Positions 1 to 12,889 of a stretch of DNA of 64,000 nucleotides are shown here, in pieces; within the stretch, counting starts at the first letter, position 1; each line of letters opens with the position of its first letter. The notes beneath the pieces are model-generated. The model saw nothing but the letters and a program-made list of their open reading frames with translations, searched no databases and was not told the DNA's origin. The stretch spans positions 1 to 64,000 of the forward strand of contig ARYC01000553.1 of the NCBI GenBank assembly GCA_000711775.1. The letters run 5' to 3'. Position numbers and translations under genes: made by a program. This stretch comes from Oxytricha trifallax. Taxonomy: Eukaryota; Ciliophora; Spirotrichea; Sporadotrichida; Oxytrichidae.

Positions 1-306
1 AAATGCAACTGCTGTGTGATCTACTGTTCATTCAATAAAAAAGTAAGTTACAAAAAAGATATCTAAGTTTTTATTTTTATAGGGGTCCTTCCTAAGTTAA
101 ATGGCAGTGGTAGAAGACGCAGACTTCGCAAAGTAACAAGAGAGGAGACAAGAAAGGCAAGAAGATTAACTAGGATGACATCAGTGACAGCGGTCATGAT
201 AATGAAACGTTTTTTTTAAGATATAAATTTTTCATTTCTACTATTACTTTTGTTATTATTATTAATCAATTATTAATTACAATTCACTTTATTCAAAAAA
301 TATCGT
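1..306 (+). pseudogene. Small tail-anchored membrane protein gene, copy 1 (3' part, fused to TBE)
   Basis: No known family recognised. After a 40-nt intron at 43-82, exon 2 reads (TAA/TAG = Gln) as a hydrophilic stretch ending DDISDSGHDNETFF, then a single hydrophobic helix containing STITFVIIINQ and a short basic tail ending IHFIQKIS. The same plan and near-identical 3' sequence occur in copy 2 (18996-19300), where ETFF is followed by [10 protein letters not shown] and a TGA stop. Copy 1 has no stop at that point; its frame runs into a truncated TBE at about 306. No ATG is visible in the frame implied by exon 2 (a TGA lies at 17-19), so the first exon starts outside the window or the copy is dead. 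A C-terminal single-pass (tail-anchored) protein is an inference from the hydropathy. Confidence 0.5.
43..82 (+). other. Short intron (copy 1 of a conserved intron)
   Basis: GT..AG intron of 40 nt. It begins GTAAGTTACAAAAAA, then ATATCTAA and a T-rich run ending in TATAG. The introns at 19034-19071 and 13140-13179 are close relatives in both length and sequence. Confidence 0.6.
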
Positions 307-889
307 AATTCCTTCATCAAGAAGATGCCAGTACCAGATTTTTCGAGAGAGTTAAGCTGCAAATCTTACTTGAAATATAAGGGTGCTTCTGCAGTTCTGA
401 CAGCCAGCTCTCACTTATCTTGATCCTTTGTTTGTCCTGAAGAGATACTGTACCTTTTCATATGAGATTCTTGAATAATTTCTTTCAAGTAATCACCTTT
501 AATTGTTGCAAGTATGCCATAGAAATAGTTTCTTCCAGGTAGTTTATTTGACAACTGCATCTTAGTAGGCAGGTACTGCGAAACCTCTGGGTCGTTCATA
601 GCATCATCATATAAGTTAGTCATTGAGATTTCAGGATAGTTTGGAATTCTGCAAACTTTACATCTTAAGTTTTCAATGCTTCTTTCTCTTCGCAGAGTAT
701 CGCTCTTAGTCATGAAATTTTAGTACCTTCCATCGTTGGCAGGAACAAACCAACTACAAAATCAAGATGAGTTATTATGAGTTCATTACCTTGCTGCACC
801 AGGTAGCTATGCAAATCCTCCTTGCTTCTAAATCTTTGAATCAATTCTTGAGCTTGCACTCTTTTCATTGCATCATTCATTGACTCCAT
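306..889 (-). pseudogene. TBE 22-kDa ORF, truncated and frame-broken
   Basis: Starts MESMNDAMKRVQAQELIQRF at 889, matching the complete TBE's ORF at 50010. The protein is of unknown function and is typical of TBE elements, lying on the strand opposite to the transposase. The frame shifts around 715-730 relative to the full copy, then continues as IPNYPEISMTNLYDD and LPGRNYFYGILATIKG until a TGA near 411. The C-terminal part is cut off at the element's truncation point. In this copy LPGRNYF is intact, where the full-length TBE carries a TGA. Confidence 0.75.
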
Positions 890-1097
890 CTTGTTTACAG
901 ATCTAAGAAATAATATTCAAATTTAAGGTTATTGATTTCAATTATATACCTCTGTAAAACTTACTATGAAATATGGGCATCCTATAGGAGGTCAACCTCT
1001 AAGAAGGATATGGAGAAAGTTTTGAAAACTAGTTTCAAACTTGAGAGATTGATATCAATTTCTACTGTTATAGTTCCATATTTTTAAATTTAAATTG

Positions 1098-1262
1098 GTA
1101 CGTACTTAATTAGGAGTAGCTCCTAAAATGCTAGTACTTAATTAGGAGCTTTAATTAATGCTAGTACTTAATTAGGAGCACCCTAATTTTAATCATAAAA
1201 TGACAAAATACCTCCTAAAGCAGTACGTACTTAATTAGGAGCACCTCCTATATTAGTACTTG
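1098..1262. repeat. Direct repeats between divergent TBE ORFs (copy 1)
   Basis: Four spaced copies of GTACTTAATTAGGAGC or a close variant lie between the leftward 22-kDa ORF and the rightward zinc-finger/kinase ORF; some continue into the near-palindrome TAGGAGCAGCTCCTA (best seen in the intact TBE). The same array is at 50219-50395. Confidence 0.75.
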
Positions 1263-1628
1263 CTATAATCAACTTATTATAAAAAAGTTAAAATGGTTAC
1301 TTTCTCACCCAATTTTAGAGCTAGATCGTCTCTTAGCACTCATATTTCTTCTCTAATACTCTAAAAACTTCCCTTGAAACTTTTAGGCTTGCAAATCTCT
1401 CATATAAGCTCTCAGTTATAGAGGCAGTTTTATAATTTCAAATTCAAATTTAAATATGAGCGCTAACATTTTAAGAAAAACAACTGCACTTCCATCAAAC
1501 TAAAGAGACTTACCTTTGGCGTAAATAAAAAGTGTGATAGCTGTGAGATGAACTCTCATAAGGAACTACAAGAGCTATCACTTGAGAGGTCTCTGTTATT
1601 AAAATAGAAATTAATAATAGAAAATAAA

Positions 1629-2902
1629 TTGCAAACAAGTGTGTGAGAGACAGAGAGGAGGAGAAAGGTATTAATGAAATTCCTATACATACTGAAAAAG
1701 CTGAAGGCTATTTTTGTGAGCTATGTGAGAGAGATTTTGCTCATAAATCAAGCTGGTACAGACATAAGAAGGAGCATAGAAAAGCCAAGCCCACTGTATA
1801 CTTAAAGCATGATAAAATAGATGGAAAGTATGACTGCTTTGAGTGCCATAAGCAATACTCTCATACAAGAGACTTGAAGAAGCATCTATTAAAAGCTCAC
1901 AAGAAAGATATAGAAGTTCAGAATCATGAAGTTGAGTTGAAGCTTCTCAACAAAAGAAAAGCGAGGGAATATTCTAAGGTCGTAGTGCCTAAATAAGCAA
2001 GATATTTAAAGTACGTCAGGAAGGCACTCAACAAACTGACCTCTGAAATAACAAAAATTATGATCAAGATTCAATACAAGAAAATACCGGTTCTTACCTA
2101 AATTGACCTAGATACTTCTCTCTAAAGCTACCTTATATTAGAAGACTCCTTTGATAAGAAAGCTATTAATGATCATCAATATGCATACAAGGTGTATCCC
2201 TTCAACTATCTCTAAAGTGATTATAAATATTAGATGGAGTTTACAAATGAGTATCAAGTACTCAATCAAGCAAAGTTTAAAGAGTCTAGTTACTTAATCA
2301 AGCTAGATACTGTTCTCCTTTCCAAGGATCATGTTGCTTCAGACTTCCACTCTATCAAATGACCCTAAGAGATTTCATAATTGATCAAAGGAATCATAAG
2401 TAACTTGGATAAATAGAAACTCAGACCGTATAAGGTATTAAACAGCTTCATAAGTTATGGTTTGTTAATAGAGAATTGAATCCAGAAAATATAATGATAA
2501 ACTTCTCATCTGTAAAAGTAGCAATAATTGATTTCAACAGAGCCTAAAGAGTGGAAGTATCAAGGCTTGGAATTGTAATGTTAACGCAAGGGTACTATCC
2601 AGAAAGAGAAGACTGGAGAGATGTAGAATTTTATTGGGATGTATGGGCTTTGGCAGCATAATAATAGAGTGCGATATGCCTCGCAACGATTACTATTCTA
2701 CAAGTGCGAGAAAGATGCTAAGCAAAGGATAAAGCAATTTACAGAAAGAAACAGAGTCTCTCAATCAATGAAACAAATGGCAGAGTCAATAATACTTAAA
2801 CCAAATTCAAGATCAGACATATCAATAGAGCAGATAGAGTTGTTGTTAAGTAAGATAAACTTCAGACCTCACCCACATTATCCAAAAGTGCATTTTGAGT
2901 GA
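1629..2902 (+). pseudogene. TBE zinc-finger/protein-kinase ORF, degenerate
   Basis: Homologous throughout to the intact ORF at 50747-52024. Two C2H2-like fingers (YFCELCERDFAHKSS.., YDCFECHKQYSHTRD..) and the kinase C-lobe are recognisable. Decay is clear: the start ATG of the intact copy is TTG here (1629), a TGA follows shortly, at least two single-base deletions break the frame near 2330 and 2660, and the catalytic loop HRDLKPEN has become NRELNPEN. It therefore cannot encode an active kinase. Confidence 0.85.
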
Positions 2903-2947
2903 TTAAATTAACTACATTTACTATAAATTTCACATTAAAACCTATTA

Positions 2948-3021
2948 ATAACCCCAACCCCTAAAAAATTCCCTCCAAATCAAAGCACTTATCAACCTCA
3001 TTAAGGGGTTTTGGGGTTTTG
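2948..3021. repeat. Right terminal inverted repeat of truncated TBE
   Basis: Equivalent of the 78-bp TBE terminal repeat, ending in GGGGTTTTGGGGTTTTG (3005-3021), i.e. 17 nt of the hypotrich telomere repeat. The next three bases, ATT, fit a 3-bp ANT target duplication; the matching left side is lost. Confidence 0.85.
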
Positions 3022-3024
3022 ATT

Positions 3025-6000
3025 GTATTGTTATTAATTTTCATCTTCTTCATCGTCTTATTAAATAGAGAAGAGTCTTAGCTCTCTGTTATCAATTATA
3101 TAATGCTTATCAGTTGGCGATTGACTGGAGCTTTAATTTTTATTGGAAAATGGATCTATAAGGCCTCCTTTTGACTAAGAAATTTCATCTACCATTGATT
3201 TCCCTTCTTCCTATTCAGCTTAATATTTAATAATTGAATAACATTAATAGACATTTTAGCTTCAGTTTCTTTTATAATTTTATGAATATTGAAATCAAAA
3301 GGTGTAAGGTTTTAAGAATTCTTTTCTTTTTAAGAATTTATGTCTTATGAATTTTCTTCTATAAATGAGTTTTAGTCTCTTGAAGCCAATCGATTTTTAA
3401 GTATAGATCTTTTTGGTTGACCAGTCAGTTATGTCTTCATTTTCCTAAGAATTTATTTTTATGGAGATAGGTTTCCTGGGTTCAAGTATTAATCTTCAGA
3501 GGGCTATTTAGAAATTTCTAAATTTTCTTTGGAGTTATTGTTGTTCAAAATATTTACTTCACTTTTCTTTTTTTTCTTGATAAGATAAGAGGCGATTATA
3601 TTTATGAGAAGAATACCTTTTTAAAGGGTTTAGGGGTCTAGTCATGAGATGAATCATTCTTTGATAAATTCATTTTATTTCTGGGCATTTCATTTTGGTT
3701 ACTTTAAATTTTCTAAAGACTTAATGGTTGGATGACTATATTTGTAGATTTCTTTTTGTTGGCTTATCTAGAAAACTTAGTATAATCTTAAGATGGGTTT
3801 TGGAGCTAGAGTAAATCATCTCGTAACTTCTTAAAACTCCCCACTACTGAAGAATTAGGGGATTTATCGCTTCTCTCATTCTGATCTTTTAATTCTTCAT
3901 TGATTTCTAGATTAGTATCAATAAATAGCTTTTATCTTATATTCTCATTTTGCATTTAAATTTGAGAATCTTCGTTTTAAGTTTATTCAGTTCGAAAAGT
4001 GTCTTCACTTAAGTTTTATGTTTGAAATGATTTCCTTGAGCTCATATTTGAAACTAAATAAGTCATTTATTTAAAGATATGTTTACTTACTCATTAAATG
4101 ATGATGCCTACTCTCTAGAAATGAAGATACATCTTCAACTTTCGAGGTATCTGAGAATACTCCCGTATGGCCTCATTTTAGTTCGAACTCCTTTTTTATT
4201 TTTAATATCTTGTGGATCCTTTTTTATTGTCTCATTATATCTAAAATCTTCATCAATTTCGAGCTCTTCGATATGAGTATTTCCTAAATTTCCTTTCATT
4301 TCAAGTTTTCTCTCTATATTTATTTCATGAAAATGAAAATACTTACAGCTAACAATTTTCCCTTCGATTTTATAAGGAATTTTCTTTGCTGTCATATCAA
4401 CTTAGTTCCTATTTTGTTTTACAAAGCTGAGGACTTCCATAAACTTTTTATTTTGAAGTATACATATTCTTCATTTCCTTAAAAACTTTAAAATACGATT
4501 AACTCTTAAATTTAACTTACAAAATTGAACTTCTTCAATATTCTCAAGGATCTCCTCTCGCTTCAAATCTTAGTGAAAATGAAAACTTTCTTAGTCAAAT
4601 TTATCCATTCTGCAGCACTGACATAAAGCAATATAAAACTTGGGATATTTTTCTCTAACCATCACTCTTAGAATTTGGTAAAATTTAACGATCCATATTG
4701 CTGCAAATATGCCATTAGCTATTAAAATAATTGAAAATAGTAGCATTTGCCCAGTTTCATCAAGGTAGAAGTCTTTGTTTGGATCGAAATCAAGAGCTCC
4801 TTTTTCTTTTGCAGTTAGATAAAAAATACCACAATATATGGTAACCATTGATGTTAAGAGAGATATAGACTCTATATCGTTTAAGCCTCTAGATATAAAT
4901 GGCCTTTTTTAGTTATGTAATTGCAAATAAAATACTAAGACTATAAAAACTAGCAATGCCTAAACCACGATTCCAAAAGATTTAATAAACCACGGATATC
5001 AAATACATTGTTATTTTTCTGTACATAATCACAATTTCCCTAAAATAATTAAGATAAAATTAATTACCAAAATTAAGATAAAATTAATTACCAAAAGTAA
5101 CAAGTCTTCTTGTATCCATTAAAAAGAAATCCAAATTTCTGCTTTGTGTCAAGAGCATCAAGCTTTTCTTTATATTTTCTAAGAATAACAATAGCATAAA
5201 AAGGTATCCCTATACCCCACATAAGAAAAGCAGGTAGCGCCAGATAAAATGCAATTCTGAAATGCATATTATAATAGCATAATACTTATAAATCTTTGTA
5301 TAATCTTCTATCACCATCATAATTAGGGCAGCTGTAAAGTTCAATTAGAAATAAAAAATAAACTTACTTAAACATGTCAACCATATATTGAGATATAGTA
5401 GGATGCAAAGTGTTAAACAAAATGATATTGGTTGACATATAAAAAGATTCAAATTCTCTCAACCTTCTTTAGTGAAATAAGTATGAGTACCAAATACAGG
5501 CAATAACAGATGAAAATATTGGCAAAGCTCCAAGAAAAGCGACTTTAGTATAAAGAATTATCCAGTCATTTAAATTAGCGTCTACTTAGTATCTATCAAT
5601 ATTGTTAGGATCTCTCTGGCCTATAAAGCAATCGAATGATATTATTGATTCGGATGAAGTTGCTATTGGAGTTGGAGATTTAAAAAATTCTTTTACAACT
5701 GAAGGCCACTTAAAATCGAAGGAAGCACAAAGTACCATTAGTTATAAGTGATTCATAAAAATCTTAGTGTAAACGGAATGAATCTTCTTAGTGCTTGCAG
5801 AGTTCAAATTTTGCCTAACCATAAGAGAAATTAGGACTACAACTCCTAATGTAACTGCAATTATTCTTAATATATTTCAGACTTTGTCAGGACATTTTTG
5901 ACAATCGTAATCTCCATTTCTTGAATAAGTTGGCATACATACACTACATAATGGTCCCAAGAATTAAGATGCGCATTCTCCAATCGGATTATAATTTGGT

Positions 6001-9000
6001 TCTAACATTCCAAGGCAAGAACTTGGTAAAGGGCAATTCAAGAAATTTGAAGTCATGTTGCATTTTCTCCAATATCCTGGTCTTGGCCCAATTTTATCTC
6101 CACCTAGACATATTGCCTTGACTATATTGCATTCAAAACAATCTGTAGGTTTCTCTGGAGGATCAATTAAATAAAAACCAAAAGGACATGAAAAACATTC
6201 TCCACTGTCTGACATCCTTCACCTGAAACACATCCTCTCAAAAAGATTTAAACTTAGGTCTCGTATTCCTTCATATTTTTATAGAATTAAGCATCATCTG
6301 GAACTTTAAGATCAATACTATTAGAATTCAAAATGAAAGTTTGCTAAATTTTTGGCTATCCAATGATTCCTAAACCTTAAACTTTAAATATACCTTATTC
6401 ACAATAAAAAGAAGTCACGCCACTTAGTGAAGTTGAGAAGTTAGTCTTTACGTTCTAAGTTGTTTATAAATTTCTCAATAAATTGCCTTGCAAAGATGAA
6501 ACTCTAAATGAAATTCTTGAGGTATTATCCATCTTCATGATTTCTCCATACTTATCAAGAAGTGCTAAATAAAATGGTTCTATAATTCCTCCACTTCTTG
6601 TTACAGGTGCTGTAATATAGTCAAATTTTGAGACATTTTTAAAAATAATGTCAAATAGTGCAACTTTCCTAGCAAAACCTTAATAATTATTTCCGTAAAT
6701 TTATGCCTTATTATTTAAAACTAAGCCATTCTTTGGCTCAATAAAATTCCAAAATATACCTCCTCCTTAGATCCAGGCTAAATTATTTTAAATTTATGTT
6801 GTCATCTTCAAGTCTATTTCGCACATTTAGGTTATGTCTTAAAGACAATTAAAATAAATCCCTCCTCCTTTATCACTAGCAGTATTGTTTTAGATTATTG
6901 AATTCGTTATGGTTAAGTTTTTTATATTGTTTATAAATAATCCACCTCCATTTGTATAAGTAATTTATAATAATCAAAACTAAAGTTTATTTAATTATAC
7001 TAGAAAAACATTTTTTGATTGTTAGCATATTGAATTCATAATTGAGCTGGTTACTGTTAATTTTTTTAAAGGTTTCTGAAAGACTAATATAAATTACCTC
7101 TCCATCTTTTCCTTTAAGATTTGTCATTGTTAAGTTATAAAAATTTACAAAATAATAGGACCATATATTTCTTATACTTATTAAAACAGAGTACAATTCT
7201 TCTGCATATATACCACCAGGATACTAATACTGAATGCGAAGGTTATTAGATGAGTTACTAAAAATATTTGAGTTTTTAATAACCAAGCTAAATTATATAT
7301 TAAAAAATAATGCTAGTTTCCTCTAGATATATCGAATTAGAATTCAAAGATTGAATGAACGAATATTTAATTTAAACTGCTTGAGATGAATAAGTTGAGT
7401 AAATATTGCAGGCAATCCCGTTAGTACATCGATTATTAGTAAATTCAGCTTTATTAATGCTTAGTTTTTAGAAGCTGCTGGTATAAATTGCCCTTCCCAC
7501 TAGAGCGGCATTGTTTTAAAATTTGACATTTTGTAGTTCGATAAATGCATCCCCTAAAGCATATATAGCCTCACCATATTATGCCTAAAACGATATTTAA
7601 AATTTAAATCAAACTTACCCATCCTCCATTAAAAGTAGTGCTAGAAATTGATACTTGTGACTGAGATGATATATGCAAAAATGATCCTTATTTTGTTTAA
7701 AGCTCCTAACTTTTCTCTAAATTCACATCAGTAGTCCTTGATTAGATAAATTGTGAGCCTGATATCACAATTTTAGAATAAATTATGAATAATCCATTAG
7801 TCTTTGATTAGGCAGTATTCCCATTAAATGTGCAATCTGAGATAGTCAAGTTTGTAAATAGCAGGGTGAATGTTGAAGATCCTGACTTTGCTATGTTTCT
7901 TACGAAATTAGTGCTTGAAATAAAATTTCCCTATATACTTAACTTGATATATGCTAATTTCTAGAACAGCTTTGATTGACTTTTTAAAATTATCCATTTT
8001 AAATTGACAACGAAAAAATTACTAAATAACTTAAGATAAATTAAATTCTTAGATCTAAGGGTGATATGGCATATATGACTGAAGAATGTTAAGCTTAGTT
8101 ATTTTGAATCAAAGTTCCCTAAATGGAGAAATAAATCAGCGACAAAGCATAAATAGTGGCAAAATCAAAAGCTGTATTATCTATTATCTTTGTACTTTCA
8201 TTTATATTTAGAGAGCTATACTAATCTATAACTGCAATTATTAATGCTAAATACAAATAATAATGGGATAGGATTATAAATTAATTATTTTATTAGTATA
8301 AATTCAGATCCTGTTTAGATTTAAACTAAAAAATGATAGATAATAAATTTTATATTAAATATGGAAAAAATAAAATAAAATTACATCTTCCTAATTTATA
8401 TTTACGCACTATTAACAGTATTTATTACAAACAATTAAAAAAGAAATTTAATTAATGTAAAGTGGTTCAAAATAATTCTAATATTATTTAGAGTATACAA
8501 GATGATCTATAAAAACTAAACATATATGTAAATTTAAAATGCAACACTTCCTTGATTAGCATAATTATCTTCAATAATACAATCAGTTATATTTATTTGA
8601 GATTTGTCTTTAATATAAAACACTCCTCCGTTATTACTTAATATTATTTCAAAACAAATTGTTAAACTAAAAAATTAATTTTCAATTTAATTTAGTGAAT
8701 ATAGCCCGCATTCTCATAGTAACTTGATCTTTTATCTGTAATTATTGAAGAATTAGTTGCAAAAATAATTCCACCATTTAATGATCCATAACACTAACTG
8801 TACTAATTATTATCCATTTCCAGAGTTCCTCCACTTATATAAAGAGGAGCAGGGTAGCTTTAAGAAATATTTTGGTCTTAAATCCATTTTAATGTCTAAT
8901 TAATATCCTAGCCTAAGTATTGACAAAAGAATTTAGTATTTTAAATTCTAGCTTTAGATTGTCCACTCTTATATAAGAAAGTTGCTTGTAATTTTTTATT

Positions 9001-12000
9001 TGGTTATTGGAGTAGGAATTTTTAATACTATATTGTTAAAATATTCATGTTTCTAACATAAATTCCATTAGCAAAGTAGGTATCCGAATTACTCTTAAAA
9101 ATAGATTTGTAAATTCTTACATTAACCCAAGACTCTGTAGAGTCAAAAAATAAAGCCACTTTAGATGTATTGTTCTAAAAGGTATTTTAATCGATCAACA
9201 AGTGTTAATATACTAGAGTATTTAAATAATCTTTCATAGTATAAAAGCTTATTAGAGACCCACTAGGTAAGTAGTTGGATTTAAAATTATTCAAAGTTGA
9301 TTGGTAAAAATTATCTTTAGAAATTATAAATTGCAAGATGTTAGCAGGACCGTATAAATCTAAATCTCCTCCTATATAAGTGAAAGTATTTGATTATAGG
9401 ATAAAGTTTGGGTGGTATAGACCAAATAACTAAATGGAATTGACAATCACGATTTAGGTAAATAAACAAGACTCTATAACTTATTAAAGAATCCAGAATA
9501 AAATTAAATTGATTATATATTCACTTGATAAGATTTGAGCTTTGCATTAGTATATTAATCATTATCTTATGTGCCAAATCCAAGTAAATCAATTGAAAAC
9601 TACTGCAAGTAGTATAAGTTTGTATATTTTAAAACCTGACGTTTTTATTGAATAACTCTCAAATATACTACTTTCTTGCTCAATCAGAGGTGTCCTACTT
9701 CCTTGAGTTATTTTACTAAAAATATTTGTAAATTCAACTTCTTATTGACTGTTTAAAATTCCATAGTAATCGTGAAACCCTTTAAGATGCTAAACTTAAG
9801 TTGTGTTAAACTAGAAATTTCCATAAAAATACTCTAACTTAATTCCTAAAAGCTCGATCTATAATTTTAATCAATTTCTAGTCCTTAATCGAAAATCCAA
9901 TTATAGCTCAAATCGCAATCTAGAATGAAACTTGAACAGCCCGTTTTATAGTTATTATACTTGACGCTGTGTATGTAATTTTATTTTAAAGATATTAATC
10001 ATTGATTTTAGTTGTTAATCCTGCGTATGCTAATGATGTTTAATCAAACTTTGTTTTATTTGATAACACACTTGAGTAAAGATATTTAAAAATATATTTT
10101 ATTTAAAGATGAGAGAAAAGCATAAGGGCATCAGAAAAAGAGTTCCCATTATTAATAAAAGTTTCATTTGAAAGTTAAACTTTTAGAAAGCCCTCGATGT
10201 GTACAATAGAGCTTGTCTTTGAAGCAAAATTTTCAAGAAAGTAATTATTTTTAAGTTCTAACGTCTCTTGTTAATAAAAGTTATTACGCCATCGATAGTT
10301 AGATTCTTATAGTTTTTATTTGTATATATAGAGTCTGCGTTTATATCTAAAAGCTATGATTATAAATTATAATTATAAATATGTATTAAATTTTTTGAAA
10401 TATAATCGGATAGATCCCCTAGTTTAAGAATATCGAGCTATTCATTTATAAAGAATTGAGATGACAAGGAATTACTGATTTCTAGAGCCTCCTTACATCC
10501 TATATACATAGACGCGTGCACTTGTTAATTATGACATCCAATATTATTTTCAAAGTAATTATCTGAAATTTTAATTCCTTTACAACTTGATAAACTTTGT
10601 AAATTTGAAGTTTAAAGAATATTGCTCTGTTATTTTGTAATGATTATTGCATTACTTTATACTAAAGCACTATTTCTTGTAAAAATATTGGTTTTTATTA
10701 GAAGTGGATTTTAATTGGATTCTGAAATATCTATAATAACCAAACCTTTTATCATAAAGTTATCTTTAAAAGTGTTGCCTTAGAATACAACTTAAAATTT
10801 ATGATTTCTGATTGATATAATAGTTTTTAATTGATACTTTGATTAAACGCCTATTTATTATTGATAAGAAATATTCTAGATGAAATTTTGTGAATTTTGA
10901 TAGAGCTTATCTTAAATCAAACATGCATCATCATACATCACTAAATTATTCTCAAAGTTTGAATTAATAATTCTCACTTCTCCTTGATAATTATCTAAAT
11001 TTAAAACATAGGCTTAATATTGATTTTAGTTTTATGGGTTTACTTTTATTGGAGAAGTTTAACGATCTTTCAAAAAGTGCAATTGAGTAAATTTTGTGTT
11101 TAAAATAAGAATTGAGTGGCAAGAGGTAGAAGTGCAAGTTATTTATGGAGGTATTTTGCTCTGCCCATATTGATCTATCAAATATTTGTCATAAAATTTA
11201 AGTATTATTAAAAATAGGGAACCATATTAGAAATGTTTTTAAAATTCCCTAAAATTTTGTCAAAACTTAATATATAACAAATAAATAAAATTAAAGAGCA
11301 AGATTATTCGCTTCTTCGTAATATTTACAAGATACTGTTTGTAAGCTTGGACTAGTGTAATAATCACTATATTTAAGAAACCTCTTGGTATTTTTAATAA
11401 TTGACCCACATATACTAACTCTCTCAAAATTGGAATTTCTAATAATAATTTTCAAAGGGAAATTATCATCAATCTCTATTAACCTGTACATATCATAAAA
11501 GATGTTTCTTAGACTAATATTATCTAAAACAAGCTCATATTACGAAGTGAATAGCTAATTTTAGTGATGTGCTAGTTTAAACATGCTGTAAGGAGAGTCT
11601 TTTTAACAATTTTCAGTTCTATAGATAAAAATTGAAGAATTATACTAACTTACGGCTTTATTTTTACATTTGAGCAATTATAAGTTGATGAACCTATGTT
11701 TATTATCAAATCTCCATTTATTAAGCAACATTTAGATCTTTACTTAAGACATGAATCAGCTCCAGTATCATAAACTATTTATTAATAAGAATGTTTAAAA
11801 TCAAATTTACCTTAAAGCACAGAGTCGATTGAGTCTATGATGATATTTTTAAAGTCAATTTCTAAGGGATAATAAATTGCATCATTTCAGCTCTTTTATT
11901 GATAATTGTTACTTAGCTATCTGTGCAATACTAACTTATGACAACTTAATTGGTTTAGAAAGTACATGGTAAATTTCGGATTGTCATATCATAATTTAAA

Positions 12001-12889
12001 GCCCCTTCTTCTTTATATTGCTGATTGATGTAAAACTCTTCGTTCTTTCTTAGTAATAATGAGTGCCCATCATTAAGTAAATTAATATACTAGCTTATGT
12101 ATAAGGTGCAGCTAATTCTTATGATCTTTAAATAGCATCATACAAATCAATAAATGGCTTAGTTGTAAAACTGTCTCTTATTTAATTTGGAAGGTAAGTT
12201 GAAGTAACGAATAGTTCAATATTTGTAGATTGTTATAGTTTTTATTTGCAAGATCCATTCTACTTTTAAATGTCTGATATTCCAAGGTATTCATTTTTTG
12301 AGCATCTTGTGCACATATTTGGTCCCTCATGTATGCATTTAGAAAAAAATTATGATCAATGAAGCTTAATAAGAGAAAAGAAAAAATTAAAACTTATATT
12401 TTAAACTTTATAAACATTGATCAATATAGTTTTTTTAAATAAAAAGATTTAAAAATGATAAAATGATTAATCTAAATAGTTTTGCTTGTATTTTCATTTG
12501 TTTAAATAAAAAGTATTTTCGTTCATATATTTAAATTGAATAGTTATAAATTTAAAATGAATTAAAAGCATTATACCATTATTCAGATCGACATATAATT
12601 TTAATTGTTCTAACTCTTTACATGAGGAATCACATTTTATACATTATGTCGATATTGGGTCTCGTTTTTCAGAAGTGAATATAGTTTCTGGGTAATATCT
12701 TTAATCGCATTTTAATTAGCATACAGATTAGCCTGGCATTATAAATCCATATTTGCATACATTACATGTATTTTTGGAAGAGCATTTCAAGCATGTGTCA
12801 AATAAATCAATTTGAGTCTCTTCAAAACATCCTAAAGTTTAAATGTTATATATAGTTATAAGAATTACTTTCACAGACATTTTAGGCAT
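3025..12889 (-). CDS. Giant beta-helix / Cys-rich / multi-TM surface protein
   Basis: Reads 12889 to about 3025 with TAA/TAG as Gln. The start MPKMSVKVILITIYNIQ is a plausible signal peptide, followed by a CxxC-rich segment (CLKCSSKNTCNVCKYGF, CIKCDSSCKE). The middle, about 12.4-6.4 kb, is several kb of Ser/Asn/Ile-rich repeats of the kind that fold as right-handed beta-helices (pectin-lyase-like). A second Cys-rich module follows at 6215-5964 (CFSCPFGFYL, CFECNIVKAICLGG, RPGYWRKC), then at least six hydrophobic segments between about 5.9 and 4.6 kb (e.g. IAFYLALPAFLMWGIGIPF) and a Gln/Asn/Asp-rich tail ending near DDEEDEN next to the TBE. Several 35-80 nt introns, AT-rich inserts and single-base frame breaks (e.g. 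about 6210, 3550) interrupt it. Similar giant membrane proteins are common in ciliates; the function is unknown. The stop codon is not certain because TBE sequence abuts the last codons. Confidence 0.65.
5040..5091 (-). other. Intron grown by a 24-bp tandem duplication
   Basis: A 52-nt intron in the giant surface-protein gene. Bases 5047-5070 and 5071-5094 are two identical 24-bp units, so the donor region is present twice and either GT could serve as the 5' splice site. Confidence 0.6.

Larger units (their letters stand above)
306..3021 (+). mobile_element. TBE transposon, 5'-truncated copy
   Basis: Co-linear with 49427-52140 of the complete TBE below; by eye most 60-base blocks differ at only a few positions. 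It keeps part of the 22-kDa ORF, the ORF-free repeat region and the zinc-finger/kinase ORF, and ends in an intact right terminal repeat whose last 17 nt are GGGGTTTTGGGGTTTTG, followed by ATT (the 3-bp ANT-type target seen at the other copy). The transposase gene and left terminal repeat are missing; homology begins abruptly at about 306 inside the 22-kDa ORF. Both remaining ORFs are damaged, so this is a dead relic, more decayed than the full copy. Confidence 0.9.
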
